Positions 12,985 to 26,100 of a DNA stretch of 64,000 nt are shown here, piece after piece. The position numbers and the translations under genes were made by a program. Source of the stretch: Enoplosus armatus (lineage: Eukaryota; Chordata; Actinopteri; Centrarchiformes; Enoplosidae); contig NC_092181.1 of assembly GCF_043641665.1 (NCBI RefSeq), positions 13,859,963 through 13,923,962 of the forward strand, read 5' to 3'. How positions within the stretch are numbered: position 1 is the stretch's first letter; every line of letters begins with the position of its first letter. Under the pieces are notes generated by a model. That model was not told the origin of the DNA and made no database searches. It worked only from the letters and a program-made list of their open reading frames with translations.

Positions 12985-13935
12985 TATTCCGTATTCCGTC
13001 ATCTTTAAGGCCTTTGCTGGCTAGCCACGCAGTGGAGTACTTGGATGCATGTGCTGGAGCATTGTCCTGCATAAAAATCATGGCCTTCTTGAATGATGTA
13101 GACTTTTTCCTGTACCACTGCTTGAAGAAAGTATCTTCTCAAAACTGGCAGTAGGTTTGGGAGTTGATTTTAAGTCCATCTTCAACCTGAAAAGGTCCAA
13201 CTAGCTCATCCTTAATAATAGCAGTCCATACCAGTACCCCACCTCCACCTTGCTGGCGTCTTGACTCGAAGTGGAGCTCTGTGCCCATTAGTGATCCGGC
13301 CCATCCATCTGGTCCTCCTGGCCCAGTCTTGACGTTTCAACTTATGAGTCTTGTTCAGTGGTGGTCGTGTTTCAGCCTTCCTTACCTGGGTCATGTCTCT
13401 GAGCACCGAACACCTTGTACTTCTGGACACTCCAGCTAGGTTGCATTTCTGGAATATGGCAGCACTGGAGGTTAATGGGTTCCTGGTAGCTTCACGTTTA
13501 ATTCTTCTCAAGTCTTTAGAAGTTCATTTGCGTCTTTTTTTCTCCACACGTTTCTTGCGACCCTGTTGACTATTTGCAACAAAATGTTTGATTGTTCGGT
13601 AATCACGCCTCAATAGCTTAGCTTCTTCAAGGGTGCTGCATCCCTCTGAAAGGCATTTTACAATTTTTGACTTTTCAGAGTCTATTAAATCTCTTTTTTG
13701 GCCCATTTTGTCTGAGGTAAAGCAGCTGCCTAATAATTATGCACACCTTGATATAGGGTGTTGATCACTTTAGGCCCCACCCTCCCTCATTACACAAATG
13801 CACATCACCTGATAATGCTTAAATCCAATTGGCATTCAAGTTTATATAGCTTGGAGTTGGAAAATATGCTTGAAAATGACAATAAGGTCAAGATACTCAC
13901 TTGCCTAATAATTGTGCACGCAGTGTAGTCTTCAG
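12985..13935 (-). mobile_element. Truncated Tc1-like DNA transposon
   Basis: On the minus strand a transposase N-terminus begins at 13706 (MGQKRDLIDSEKSKIVK, a helix-turn-helix start typical of fish Tc1-like elements). It breaks frame and continues in other frames through 13511-13212 (RIKREATRNPLTSSAAIF, ..THKLKRQDWARR, ..NGHRAPLRV) down to about 12985. The terminal repeat carries a doubled motif, TGCCTAATAATT(A/G)TGCAC, at about 13728 and 13903. Several frameshifts and the missing far end show it is dead. Confidence 0.85.
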
Positions 13936-15924
13936 ACAGTTTATCAGATTTTGTGTAGCTCCCTCTGGAGCCACTAAAGGCTCGCCTGATATCAGACACA
14001 TTTCCATTTCCATCTTCAGTCCAACATCACCTCCACTCTAGCCAATTTCCGTGGGGTGGGGGATTCGATTTTCCCTAACCAATCACTAGAGACCAACGAA
14101 TCCGCTTGAATCTTGACAAGTCCACTTGGTAGAGGGGGCGGGTTCAAAGGTCTGGACCAAGGCAAACAAAAGGCTTTATACATCTTATTTCGCAGTAGTA
14201 CTCTAAGACCTGTAAACAGACTGTGGTGTGTCAGTGTGGTGGAATTCCCTTTTAAATGTAACAAGACTGAAACTATAGTCATGCTAGCTGTGTCATGAGG
14301 CTGCAATGTTCATTATACACCAGAAAACAAAACTGTTTTTAAACTGGATTAAAAAGCATTATTTTTAGATCAGTTTTACTTTTTAAGACTCATCAATCAA
14401 GGCTGCTCTTTGTCAGCCTGAGCTATTTAGTCTCAACTGTGCTTTTAGTTGAATGCTAACAACGGTGTGCTAACTTTTATGCATTTAGAGCAGGTTCTTG
14501 CTGACAACCATAGAGGTTTTAATTCAAATATATATTTTTAGCCTTGAGGTCATAGTGAATTTGATACAACACCACCTTTAACTGTGACCTCAATAATAAT
14601 CATGTAATTGAATGTACACATTTCCGACAATGTCAACAGAAACTGAACATCATGAGCTTTGTAAAGATGGATGCTTTGGTTGAGCTATTTACTGCACTAG
14701 ATCATACAGGTGTACCTAATAAAGTGGCCACTGAGTGTATGTGTATATTTTATTTGTATACAACTCGAGATATATATCTATACATATATATGATATATGA
14801 TATAAAACATCATCTGGCAACCAAAACCTTCATGACAGCCTGCTCCTGTATGACTCTCCTCAGAAGTCTGGTGTTCCTCAGGCTGCTGGTCTGTTGTCTT
14901 GGCTTGGTGCCTTCCTGCTGCCCTACAGGTGTGTTCACAGGCAGTAGTTATTTCACCTTGTACCCGCTGCCTTTGAGGAATGTTTGAAATGCACTGTGGC
15001 ACATCAGGTCTCTTAGATGTCTGCTGTCTGTTGTTAATATTTTAGCAAGTGCACAATTTCTCTGAAGTGTGTGTCCTCATGTTTAATCTCAAAAGCTCTG
15101 GAAAGAAAGGGTGTTGTACTTGAGTGCCACAGTGAAAGCATCTTGTACAGTGGGGGGGGGCGGTATAGGCTGTTTTGTGAATATAAAACTTCTAACTTGA
15201 ACTTAGTAAATTCTTTGCAAAGTTTAAGTGTGATTCTAAAATGTTGGCTGATGGCCCCTCAGTGTTGAAAGATAAGGACTACAGTCATGTCTACCCACAG
15301 TGCACTTCCTCAACCACTGAATCAATTATTATACATTAGTAAAAAATACATTTTACTTATAGTTATGTGGACTGTATCAATATATGCTATTTTGGATATT
15401 ATTCATAACAATCTTAAATAAGCTCAAGAAGGCTATAGTTTTAATTGATACTTAAAATATTTGAATGTTCTTATATTTTTAGATTAGATTTCTGTTTTTC
15501 CAAAACTCAGAACTAAAATATACTTAAAAACACCAAACCAGTCAAACAACAGGAGTGAAGGCAAAACAAAATATAGAAAATAGTGCCTATTAACAGTAAT
15601 AGCTAAAATTTGTGTGTGTGATATGGACAATGTATCCTGATCAGCATTACAGCCTATTTTTATGTCAACATGTAACATTACTAGTATTACATATGATACT
15701 TATTGTAAATTTAGCAAAGTATTCACATCACAGTATTTACCTTTGAGACAAATTAAAATCAAAACACACTAAATCATAATTTGCACAATACTTATTTTAT
15801 TCAAGACGTCATAAATTGTCAGATTTCTGACTTATACATGAAAGATTATGATGATGTTGGATAATATGAAGAAATATTTAGAAAGTTTGTCTCATTCAGC
15901 CTGAACTGTTGGTGGTGACAACTT

Positions 15925-15926
<2 letters not shown>

Positions 15927-15964
<38 letters not shown>
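15927..15964. repeat. (TG)n microsatellite
   Basis: Nineteen uninterrupted TG units; the open frames reported over it are repeats of CV or HT and are not genes. Confidence 0.95.
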
Positions 15965-15967
<3 letters not shown>

Positions 15968-16559
15968 AGCTTCCCAATCCCGCCAGAACAGAAGAAGCAG
16001 AATCTTTGAACGGCGAACTACAGAAGAACAAGTCTTGCCCTACTTCTGAGCTAACCTGTCTCTCGAAGGCCTCCTCTCCTCTGAGAGTTTCTTTTATCTT
16101 CTTCAGAAGCTGAGACATGATGCTGGGGAATAAACAGGTCTCTACGACTGCACTTGAAGGTAAAGTTGGAGTAAACACATTATCTTAGTTAATGCCTGTG
16201 TTGTATCTGTCGTGTCTGTCTACATGAATGTGACTGTGAGAGGATTGCTCTCTTTAGAGCTATATCTGCAAACCTGCACGGGGGTACACACTATTATGTT
16301 TTCGTCCTGTATGGAGATCAAAATGAACAAGTTGAACTTAAAGGTAAAGAACATTTTTGGAAATATCAACAAAAGGAAATTGTGTGACATATATGTTCGT
16401 TGACAGCCACATTGTTTATCATCTGGAATTACCGCCTGAATGCCACACAGATTCACAATTTCACAAATTTACCAACAATTTTATATGTAATGATTCATCT
16501 AATTAATCTAAAAGCAACTGTTGTGGCAGAGATATTTGGAGATAGAATTTTAACATGGA

Positions 16560-16740
16560 AATTATATCATAGATATCATACCATTAACTTCATAGAGTGA
16601 CATTTATATGGGATAAGGATAATTTGTGTAGGAAGTGCAAAATGGAAGTGGGAACTTTCCTACATCATGTGTGGAAATATAGTCAAACCATTTTGGATCA
16701 ATGGTTTTGGTTCAGTAAGACTCCTGATTGATGTTTAGCT
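16560..16740 (+). mobile_element. LINE reverse-transcriptase C-terminal remnant
   Basis: One frame reads NLCRKCKMEVGTFLHHVWKY, like the Cys-His segment near the end of LINE ORF2 (CxxC...H...C type). No intact flanking domain is seen. Short and degenerate. Confidence 0.45.
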
Positions 16741-17068
16741 TATTAGAGGATGATGTCAGACACCAAATATATTAAAATGTGCATTTTCAGGTAGCCTATA
16801 ATGGTGGGTACGGGTTGCAGTTATTCTAATGCATTGAATAATAGCTATAACTGGGTAAATACAATGACACAGGTACTGTTTCTAGAAGAGGCGCTGCCTG
16901 AAAGACCTCACTGAGGGAAGCAGAGGCCTCGCCCCCTCTTCAAAGTGCACGCGGCTTTGTCCAACCATAGAGACCACGGAAGTTAGTTTCACCGACCGCG
17001 GACGTCTTAAAGTTTTCTTTACGTTAGTGTAGGCATGCAAGCGCTGCTGCGGACTTTACTCAACTACA

Positions 17069-20000
17069 ATGTCCAAAAAAGGTAACAAAGTCAGAGTATG
17101 TGGACGTTTAACAAGCCCACAGTAGCTAAAATCACTGATATGCACTTGTTTACTCGTCAAATATATATGGCGTCTTTTTACTCCAGCGTCCAAACAGCAC
17201 TTGTTTTATCTTCTACACTTCACTGTCAGGAGTCACGGATGTAGCTCAATTCTGTTAGATGACTTTTGTCTGTCAATCAAATAGTTTGTTGTTTTTAAAC
17301 AGCAGTTTCTTGCTCCTGGCTGTCTGCCACACAATAATATTAACATAATAATGTCAGCTGTTGGTTCTCTGAAGTTCTTGTGTTTGAGCTGTTGTTGTGT
17401 GTCCCGGTTCAGAGCTCTCTATACCGGTGCCATGGGGAGAGATCAGAGGTAAAGTCTGGGGTCCTGCTCACGGTCGTCCTGTGCTGTGCCTGCACGGCTG
17501 GGCTGACAACTGTGGTACATTCAACACCCTCATTCCCCTTCTACCCAAAGGTAAGCCTTGACTGGCTAGTAGTTAATGAGACTTTAAGTAAACAAACCTG
17601 GCTTTATTTTATGGCTCCGTAATTGTCTAATAATTTTTGTTTCATGGAAATAGTGATAGGTAAAATGGAGAAATTGTTCAGTTGGTGTACTTCTGATTAA
17701 TTAACTCTAGGGCTGAAATGATTAGATACTTAATCCATAAACCCTTCCCGGTGCCTGCTGGTCCTATGCCTGCCTGCCCATATATAGATTCACCTGATGT
17801 GCCCAAAAACCTTCAAAACAAAAGCATTAACAAATATTCAAATTAACTAAAATACTGATACTAATATTATAAACTAACTTAGTCAGCCGTGTTAAATACA
17901 ACAGCAACAAGACAGATGAATAGTTATTTATTTAATATCACAAAACAATAAATAGCTCCAACACAATCAATTAAAAACGGTGGTGGAAAGTAACTATGTA
18001 CATTTACTCAAGTAATTTACTTATGTGCAAGTTGTTGCTACTTTACACTACATGTGTTACTTAGTAGATGAACACTTACATGTAGTACAAACTCTGCAAA
18101 AACCAAGTAAGTTGTGTCTATTATTGAGTCTTATTTTCTTAAAACAAGTGGAAAGAAATCCGTCATTGCAGTGAGATCATTTCAACCAGTTACTAGAAGT
18201 CAACTGGTTTTATGAATTTTCTAGAATAATGTTTAATGAATCTTTGTTGATTCTAAAGCAGCGATCGCTTATTCTGTCTTCTTTCAAGGTTCTCACTCAT
18301 TTCTGAAAGGTTCTTAAAACAAGTGGATTTCTGTCAGAAACAGGTTGAAATAATCTAACAAGTCTGGCAGATTCTTTCACTTACTTTAAGAAAGAAACAC
18401 AATATGATCATGATATAAAATAGTTAAAATCAGCTTCAACAACCAGCTAACATTGAAATTCTGTGTACATGTTACTGCATAGGTGATAAAAATTCAATAA
18501 AGTCTTAACAACATCAAAACAATGTTAAGCATTAGCTCCAGACAACTAGTATAGCGGCTAGCTTGGTTAGCTGTACGCTGGTCATAGGAAAAAATCACAA
18601 ATCAACAATGATAGCCATAATAAAAAGAATAGCTACAGATAATAAATGGTCCAACAAGGGCATTTGAGGAGTAGATGTCTGTCAATATCTGTATATATAT
18701 ATATATATATATTAATCATTTAATAATATTATCTTAAATTAGATTAAATAGAGCTGCTTATAAACTCAACTGAACTAACTAAACTCATATAATCATTACC
18801 AAACCAGGTTCAAGGTGCATTTATTGGCATTAGATATGTCTTTTGAAATGTATTGTGTGAGTATTTTGTCTTCCTCTCAGAGTGCAGATACGTGGCGGTG
18901 GACCTGGCAGGTCACGGTCAGTCATCACATCGTCCTGCTGGAGTTTTCTACACTTCAACTGCATACGTGGCGGATGTATGCAGAGTTGCTGATGGTGTGT
19001 GAGTTCATAAAGTTGCAGAATAATCTTTAGCCCAACAATGTAGGTTTTAACACGAGATTAGACCTCTCCAGGACTCCAGGACTTCATGTTCCTATTTATG
19101 CCCATGATTAAACCACAGTAGTCAGTCACAGTAGACTTTTGCCTAAAAACTAAAAACTATCTCCATGTTCTGTGATGAGATACTGAACCTGCCTGGTTGA
19201 TGATCTGTGAAATGAACTCCCACAGCTCTGCAGGTGAAGAAATTCTCCATCATAGGCCACAGTATGGGTGAGTGCACTATTAAAGCAGGATTTATCCTAA
19301 TCTGCTTTGTACATTTTGCTGCATTACAAAGTCATTTAAATTGCAAATCACATGGAGCTTCTTCTTATTTACAGGTGCTGACATTGCTGCAATGGTAAGT
19401 GTCTCATCAGGCTCCTATGTCTCTCCTCTTTTTCACACAGCATACAGAGACTATATTTCTGTGCTTTCATGTGTGGTATCATCATGTGGTCCAAATTGTG
19501 TTTCCCACAGTTCAGTGCACTGTATCCTGAGATGGTGGATGCTCTTGTACTTCTGGACGCTTACGGATTTCTACCTACAGATTCAGTACGAACCCTTTTG
19601 ACAACCCAAAAAAGTTACCGTAGAGCTTTAATACTTTGTGCTTCCAGAACACCAAAAGAAAAATCTCAAAAATGGTTTATTCATATTTCATATTTAATTT
19701 ATTCAACTGTTCCACAACATTTTCTGTACATTTTATCTCCCAAAACGAAGGTCTGAATGCTGTTTCAAGGAAGGAAATTCTGATGAGTCAATAGTGAATC
19801 CTTTATTTATGTATTTATTTTGTTGGCTGTGTGAAATATATTGAAACTAAAAATCCTACAATCGGGCCATTTAATGACAACCAGTTTAAACTCCCCCGCG
19901 TTTGCTAAATATCCCAACTGCCTGTAACAATACAGAGGACATGACCTCAGTGATATTTGGTTAAATGTTGGTACATATATCATATATTTGTATTGTAAAT

Positions 20001-21433
20001 TTAGATACTGTGCTCATTATAATGTATCAGCAGCTTTTTTTATTCAACCGACTGTCAAGGAAAGAACTTCAAACTATGTTCCCTAAATAATCTTCTTTCA
20101 AGTGGTGACAATGATTCCTGCAGAATTATTGCATATAGTGTCTTTGTGGTCTTATACTGTATTTCATATCATACAAAAGGGTTCTGCTGTACTTTCCTCT
20201 TCTGTCAGTAGTTGAGAGAAAGTTGACTTTCTCACCTCATCGTTTCTGTTCCTGCAGACAGAATTATCTAAAGTGATGCGGCAGGGGATGGATGAGATGC
20301 TGCAGTTTGAGAAGAAGACAGAAGAGAAGAAAAGAGTTTACACTTATAAGAAGGCAGCTGAGAGGTACTATATCATTCCAGTTGTTGGCCATTGATAGAG
20401 GACAATCAGATTTCTACTAACTTTGTCTTCGTCTCTATAATCAGGCTGCTGGCTGCAAACCCGACTCTGTCTGAACAGTCTGTGCGCCTCCTTTTAGAGC
20501 GAGGTCTAGTTCAAGTTGAAGGAGGTACGTCTTTATCGCTTCCTCTCCTCTCAGAGAGGAATAATCTCACTTTGCTTTCTCTGCTGGCAGCTGAATGTGT
20601 TTCTCTTCAACAGGATTTGTGTTCTCCAGGGACCTGAGAGTTAATTTTGTAAGTCACTTTTAACCTCTCTGTTAACTTGTTATTTTTTTCCACCTGAGGT
20701 TTAGCATACAGCTTGTACAGCACATGTGTGTTTTTATTTTATGTTTCCAGAAAAACATTGTGCGGATCAGTTTGGAGCAGAGTCTGGAGATGCAGTCGAG
20801 GATTCAAGCCTCTGTTCTAGTTGTTCTGTAAGATATTGAGCACTACACTGAGAGTGATGGTTACATTACAGTGTTATGACTGCAGTATGACAATGAGACG
20901 TTTATAACAGCTGACACACAGTAGCTAATGTTCTGAGCAGAAATACAGCTTTTTATGCATGTAAGTCACAAATCTCTGTCTATATCATGGCTATCTATCA
21001 ATAATGTACTCTTTCTACAGTATATGGTTTTCTTTCACATTGAACTAAATATGTTCAAAATCTCCTGTTTCCAGAGCAGAAGAAGGCATTGATAGGATAT
21101 TTTCTGAACCGGCTCAAAATAAATTTACCTCAACACTTCTTCAATGTTTGTGGGACAGAAACGTGAGTTTGCAACTGGGACACAATGCAAATACAATCAG
21201 AATGTTTGAAGTGGTTTGTTGTGATTATTTAACCATCTTAGTGGTTATTGATTCTGAATATCTCCCGTTAATATCCCTCCCTGTGCATGTGTTTGTTCCA
21301 GCACACGGTGGTGACGGTACCAGGCGACCATCACGTCCATCTGAATAAGCCTGAAGTCGTTGCTCCATTCGTGTCCGACTTCCTGCGAACCAAAGTGCTC
21401 TCTCGGTCAACCAGTCGAGAGCACAAGTTATAA
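17069..21433 (+). CDS. serhl: Serine hydrolase-like protein (SERHL family), copy 2
   Basis: Second tandem SERHL-type alpha/beta-hydrolase. Exons: 17069-17081, 17413-17550, 18881-18994, 19226-19267, 19375-19394, 19511-19585, 20258-20364, 20445-20524, 20614-20648, 20751-20827, 21075-21162, 21302-21433; 306 residues, all phases consistent. The start at 17069 (MSKKELSIPVPWGE) is chosen because only this ATG leaves the one-base phase needed by exon 2; the upstream ATG at 17035 would shift frame. The acceptor used by exon 2 in the other copies is lost here (CCAG has become CCCG), and an AG six bases further in keeps the frame. HGWADN begins at H32, GHSMG serine is S101, PGDHH histidine is H273. The C-terminus is EHKL, at best a weak PTS1. 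There is no basic presequence. All introns are GT-AG. Confidence 0.91.
17980..18410. repeat. serhl: Interspersed repeat fragments in serhl copy 2 intron 2
   Basis: 17980-18080 resembles the start of the GGTGGTGGAAAGTAACT..TTTACTCAAGTA family seen at 31088 and 35650. 18100-18400 carries CTTAAAACAAGTGGA twice and a TGTCAGAAACAGG block, like another common fish non-autonomous DNA transposon. A short (AT)n tract follows near 18693-18712. No coding sequence. Confidence 0.5.
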
Positions 21434-23161
21434 GCTACTAACACACTCGCACATCCATTTTGCTAGAACGCACTCACACTGAAGTCATATTGTACTGTAT
21501 TGTGCTGTGTTTACTCTAACGAAGTATTAAAGGTCCCATGAAGTGCCACCAACAAATTGGTTGTTTGTTTAATCTGTTTAAAAACCTAAGTATATGAATG
21601 ACAAGCTGTTGTTTTACAGGGGGGTTATGTGTGACTTTGGACATGGTTTTGTACAGTAATTATCTCACTTATATAGCGCTTTTCAACCTTCACGGTTACC
21701 AAAGCGCTTTACAGCTAAGTCTCATTCACCCATTCACTCAGAAGCACGCTAGCTGTCTTTATGCTAAGCTAAGATAACCGGCTGCTGGCTATAGCTTCAT
21801 ATTTACTGTACAGACTTGAGAGTGGTATCGACCTTCTCATCTAACTCTCGGCAACAAAGCAAATTAGCGCATTTCCCAAAATGTCGACTTTGAACTCTCC
21901 TCTTTGAATGAACTTTTGTGTTCAATCTAACACATTTCCAGAGGTGTGAAAAACTGTTCTGTTGCACAAAAGTGGAGATAAGTGACACTGACCACTACAG
22001 CCCAATCTCTTAAACCCTTCATTGTTAGAAACGCCCACGAGCCACCAGTTAATGTTCAATGTATAGACTCCATTTCCAGCTTCTTTGTGTGAGGCTCTTT
22101 TTAGTCTGGGTTCATGCTTTATCACATCATTGGCTGTAAATAACACACTGTCTGCTTTGGACATTACACCACATCCCATTATGATGGTTTCTTATCGATG
22201 TCTCAGAGGCCTTTGACACAGTTGATCCCTCCTTACTTCTGCCCAGTTATCTCATGTTGGATTAGTTCGTTGATGGTTTCACAATAGCAGATGTTAAAAT
22301 CCAGGTTAGTAGCCATACATTTTCTTCCACATATCCAGGTCGCCATGTTTACAGATTAAAAGTAGTTACATTAAGAGACGTTTACCCAAAGCTTCAGTAC
22401 ATGGTAAAAAGAGGCGAAAAAGAGAGGGGCAGAACAACTTGGTACAACAATGGTACATGTGGACGGTGTGATACATATGTAGTCTCCCATCTTTCATGGG
22501 CACCAAGCACACATGGCATTATACTGTAAATGGGTGAGAGCTGTCCTTAATCAGGCCATGCATACCATAACCCAACTTCAATCTTGAATGTTGAAAAAAA
22601 TGTTGAAAGTTTGTTCTTGACTTTTAATTGTCTCTAAAACATCTGATTGGTTGAGCTCGTCGGGGCAGCACATATCTTGAAGTACAGTCGGGCAGCAAGG
22701 TGTACTCAAGAGATGGTCTTGTTTCAGAAATAAGAATGAATGACAGTGTTGTTGTCAGCAGGTACCAGATTTCACTCTTTCCCGGATTTATTGTCCCTGC
22801 GGAGAATGCCTGGCAGGTGTTACTGAGGGAACAAGAACACCGAAAGTTAGAGTGTTGACATCTGGCTTGTTGAAAGGAAAGACCCGCCTCTGCAGTGGAT
22901 GATGATTGGCCATAATTCCAGCCAGTCATTCTGAATATCCAATAAAATCTGTCTCTGTTTCCTTCCTGTTCCAAAGGTCAGAGGGTTTCCTGCATGTTTC
23001 ATTTGTTTAAAAGACAAGGTCAAAAAAAGAATTTCTGGGTTCGTTTCAAAGTTTGTTGAGATTAAGTTTATCGTGACCACTTTGCACTTTGCTTTGCTGG
23101 ACATTCAGCTTTGTAGGTGATTTTTTTCAGAGACATAAACTGGGGATCAGTAGACACTGAA
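21434..23161. other. Spacer between serhl copies 2 and 3
   Basis: No gene recognised. An ATTAAA at 21526-21531 may be the poly(A) signal of copy 2. A fish repeat phrase (ATATAGCGCTTTTCAACC..AAAGCGCTTTACA) lies at 21670-21715. A LINE palm-domain scrap is at 22190-22290. The rest shows no structure. Confidence 0.5.
22190..22290 (+). mobile_element. LINE reverse-transcriptase scrap
   Basis: One frame reads LIDVSEAFDTVDPSLLL, matching the conserved LLDLSxAFDTVDH motif of the reverse-transcriptase palm in fish non-LTR elements. It soon runs into a stop. Too short to classify. Confidence 0.6.
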
Positions 23162-26100
23162 ATGTCATCTACAATGACACAAGCAGGTATTTCTCAATAA
23201 CCCAAGGCAGGCACCTTTCAAGAATCATGGATGTAGTTCAATCATGTAGTTGTCAGTTTATATCAACAGTAACATCTGTTGTTGTTGTTGTTGTTGTTGT
23301 TGAGCTGCTTTCTGAGGTTGTGTTGTTCTGTCTTATGTGTCCAGTTTCAGAGCTCTCTGTACCGGTCCCATGGGGAGAGGTCAGAGGTAAAGTCTGGGGT
23401 CCTGATCACGGCCGTCCTGTGCTGTGCCTGCACGGCTGGGCCGACAACTGTGGTACATTCAACACCCTCATTCCACTTCTACCCAAAGGTAAACTATGAC
23501 AGAGTGGAGGAGAGTAATTCAACATTCAGTAAACAGTATTTTGATTTATGGGCAGTTACAGCTGTGTTTGGGATTGGTCCTCACCTCAGCTAAGCGACTC
23601 ATCGCCCACCTTTTACCGCCATTTTAACAACAAGTCAAAGGCTGTGTCCCAAATCTACACTGCATACTGATTCTAAACAAGTTTTTAGTATGTAGTGTGT
23701 TCACACTAGAAAAGTGACAAAATAATGACAAAGCAGACAGTGTGCATACTAAATATGGTTTACTTTTGAGTGTGCTGTTGCACTACTCTCCCACAATGCA
23801 ATGTGCAAAGGAAATTGACAAGCTGCTCACAGCTGGAAACACATATGATAAATTGTGGATGGCGGTGATAAATGTTGCATGCATAACAAATATTAAATCT
23901 TAGGAAAAACATTTTTTATGTCTTTGTGAAGTTTGATTGGCTGTGTCTTTCCAAACAGCACATGTATAATTTCCTGTTAGTGGTAAAGTATGTTAATATT
24001 TTTGTATACTAACTGCTAACACAGTATACTGTTAGGATTAGTATGTAGTACATACTGTATAGAATTAATAGTATGGATTTGGAAGAGTCTACAGTCATGC
24101 TAGCAGCTCTGTAAGGCCGTACTTAGGCTCAGTGATGCTTTGAGCTAAATGCTAATGTGTGCATGCTAACATGCTCACAATGACAATGCTAACAATGTTG
24201 ATGTTTGGGAGGTGTAATGTTCAACGTCTTAGTTTAGCATGTTAGCATACTAACATTTGCTGATTAGCACTAAACACAAAGCACAGGTGAGGCTGATGGG
24301 AATTTCATTAGTTTTGCAGGTATTTAGTCTTAAAACAAATTTAAAGTTTGACCTGATGATGGCGCTTGATGGAAAGTCAAAGGATCACCAAAGTTATTAG
24401 GATTCATCCTCTGGGAACCATGAAGGTCTGGACCAAATTACAATCCATCTAATAGTTGTTGACCTATTTCAGTCTGAAGCAAAGTGGTTAAAAGAGAATT
24501 AACATGACAGTACAACAGTTCTCTACAGTCTGGATCACTTCCTCTCACTTCCTACTTCCTCTCAGAGTGCAGATATGTAGCAGTGGACGCGGCGGGTCAC
24601 GGCTTTTCCTCCCATCGTCCTCCTGGAGTTTTCTATTCATTTCCTGCGTACGTGGCGGATGTTCGCAGAATCGTTGATGGTGCGTGAGTTCAAGTTTTAG
24701 CCATTAGTTTCACTCTGTGACAGAGCAGTCAGAGCTGTTATAAAGTAGAGCCCGAAGGGACACTAGATTTAATCAGATGTGGTGTCGTCTATGAAATAAC
24801 TCCCACAGGTCTCCAGTGGACAAAATTCTCCATCATAGGCCACAGTATGGGTGAGTCTCGCACAATGCAGAATATAAACAATACACCTGATTCACATATA
24901 CCGACGCTGGGCGCCTTTTCACTTCATCTACCAACCTCAAATATAAGCAACCGGAAATTTCTTTTCTTTTGTTGGAACAATATTTATTAAATCTGCCCCT
25001 GGGGTGTAATTATACTGTGTTGTGTGTAGAGCGATCAATCAAACAATGCTGGAACAATAAGTGATTTAATCGATTAGTCAAGAGAAAATGATGTGAGGAT
25101 TTGCTGCTTTTTTTTTGCATTTTATATTGCAAAATGAAAATCTTTAGGTTTTTGACTGTTGGTCGGACAAAACAAGCAATTGGAAAGTGCTACCTTGGAT
25201 ATTTTTCACTTTTTTCTTGCACTTTATAGACTAAGTGACTAATTAATCAAAACAAATTATCAACAGAGTAATCAATGATGAATCGTTACAATCCTGCAAT
25301 CAAAGTAAGTCAACGTGTTTAGAACTTTGAGCATGATTGTTTGTTCACTCCCTTACAGGTGGTAACATCGCTGCAATGGTAAGTAGGATTCATCACATGC
25401 AACTTTTTATTGTTTTAACACTGTTTTATAATATACAGAGAATATGTTGCTGTATTTTCTTGCATGGTATCATATATGGCTCATATTGTGTTTCCCACAG
25501 TTCAGTGCACTGTATCCTGAGATGGTGGATGCTGTCGTATTGCTGGACAGTTTTGGATTTTTACCCATAGATCCGGTACTTCAATAGTTTCTATTATCCA
25601 GAGGGTCTAATAGTGACAGTGTCCATGAAAATGAATCAGGAATGAATGCTGCAGTATTATTGCTTTACTCCTCATTTGTCTCCATGTTCCACTCCTGTCA
25701 GTAGTTTTGACTGTTTCTCTTCCTGCAGACAGAAACGTCTAAAGTGATGCGGCAGGGGATGGATGAGATGCTGCAGTATGATAAAAAGACAGAAGAGAAG
25801 AAAAGAGTTTACACTTACGAGAAGGCAGCTGAGAGGTACTATATCATTCCAGTTTGTGGCCAATTCAAATCAAATGAACCCTCATTTTATGTGCGACGTT
25901 TTGTGCTGGTTTGAAGTGTTTTTAAAGGGGGAACATTTCACACATCAAAGTTTGTTCACAGGTTATTTGGGGCCTACTTTATATGTAAAAAAAAAAGGAT
26001 AAATTGCCTCAAGCGATGTCACTCCAGGCTACATTAGCAACTGCTAGCATAACACACCCGAATCTCTGACTGAACTGTCGGCGGTCAAGCTGCATTGTGG

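Larger units (their letters stand above)
13936..17034. other. Spacer between serhl copies 1 and 2
   Basis: No coding gene recognised. It holds a fish repeat fragment near 14700-14740 (GTGTACCTAATAAAGTGGCC), a poly-G run near 15150, a (TG)n tract at 15927-15964, a LINE remnant near 16560-16740, and a somewhat GC-rich stretch at 16890-17030 just before copy 2 that may be its promoter. Confidence 0.5.

Noticed and set aside
15846..16178. Frames of 110 and 61 codons around 15.9-16.2 kb
   Set aside because: Both depend on the (TG)n tract (runs of HT or CV) and have no other coding signal.
17035..17081. Upstream ATG of serhl copy 2 (MQALLRTLLNYNVQK)
   Set aside because: Attractive because it looks like a presequence, but it leaves two bases before the junction and would put exon 2 out of frame; the ATG at 17069 fits.
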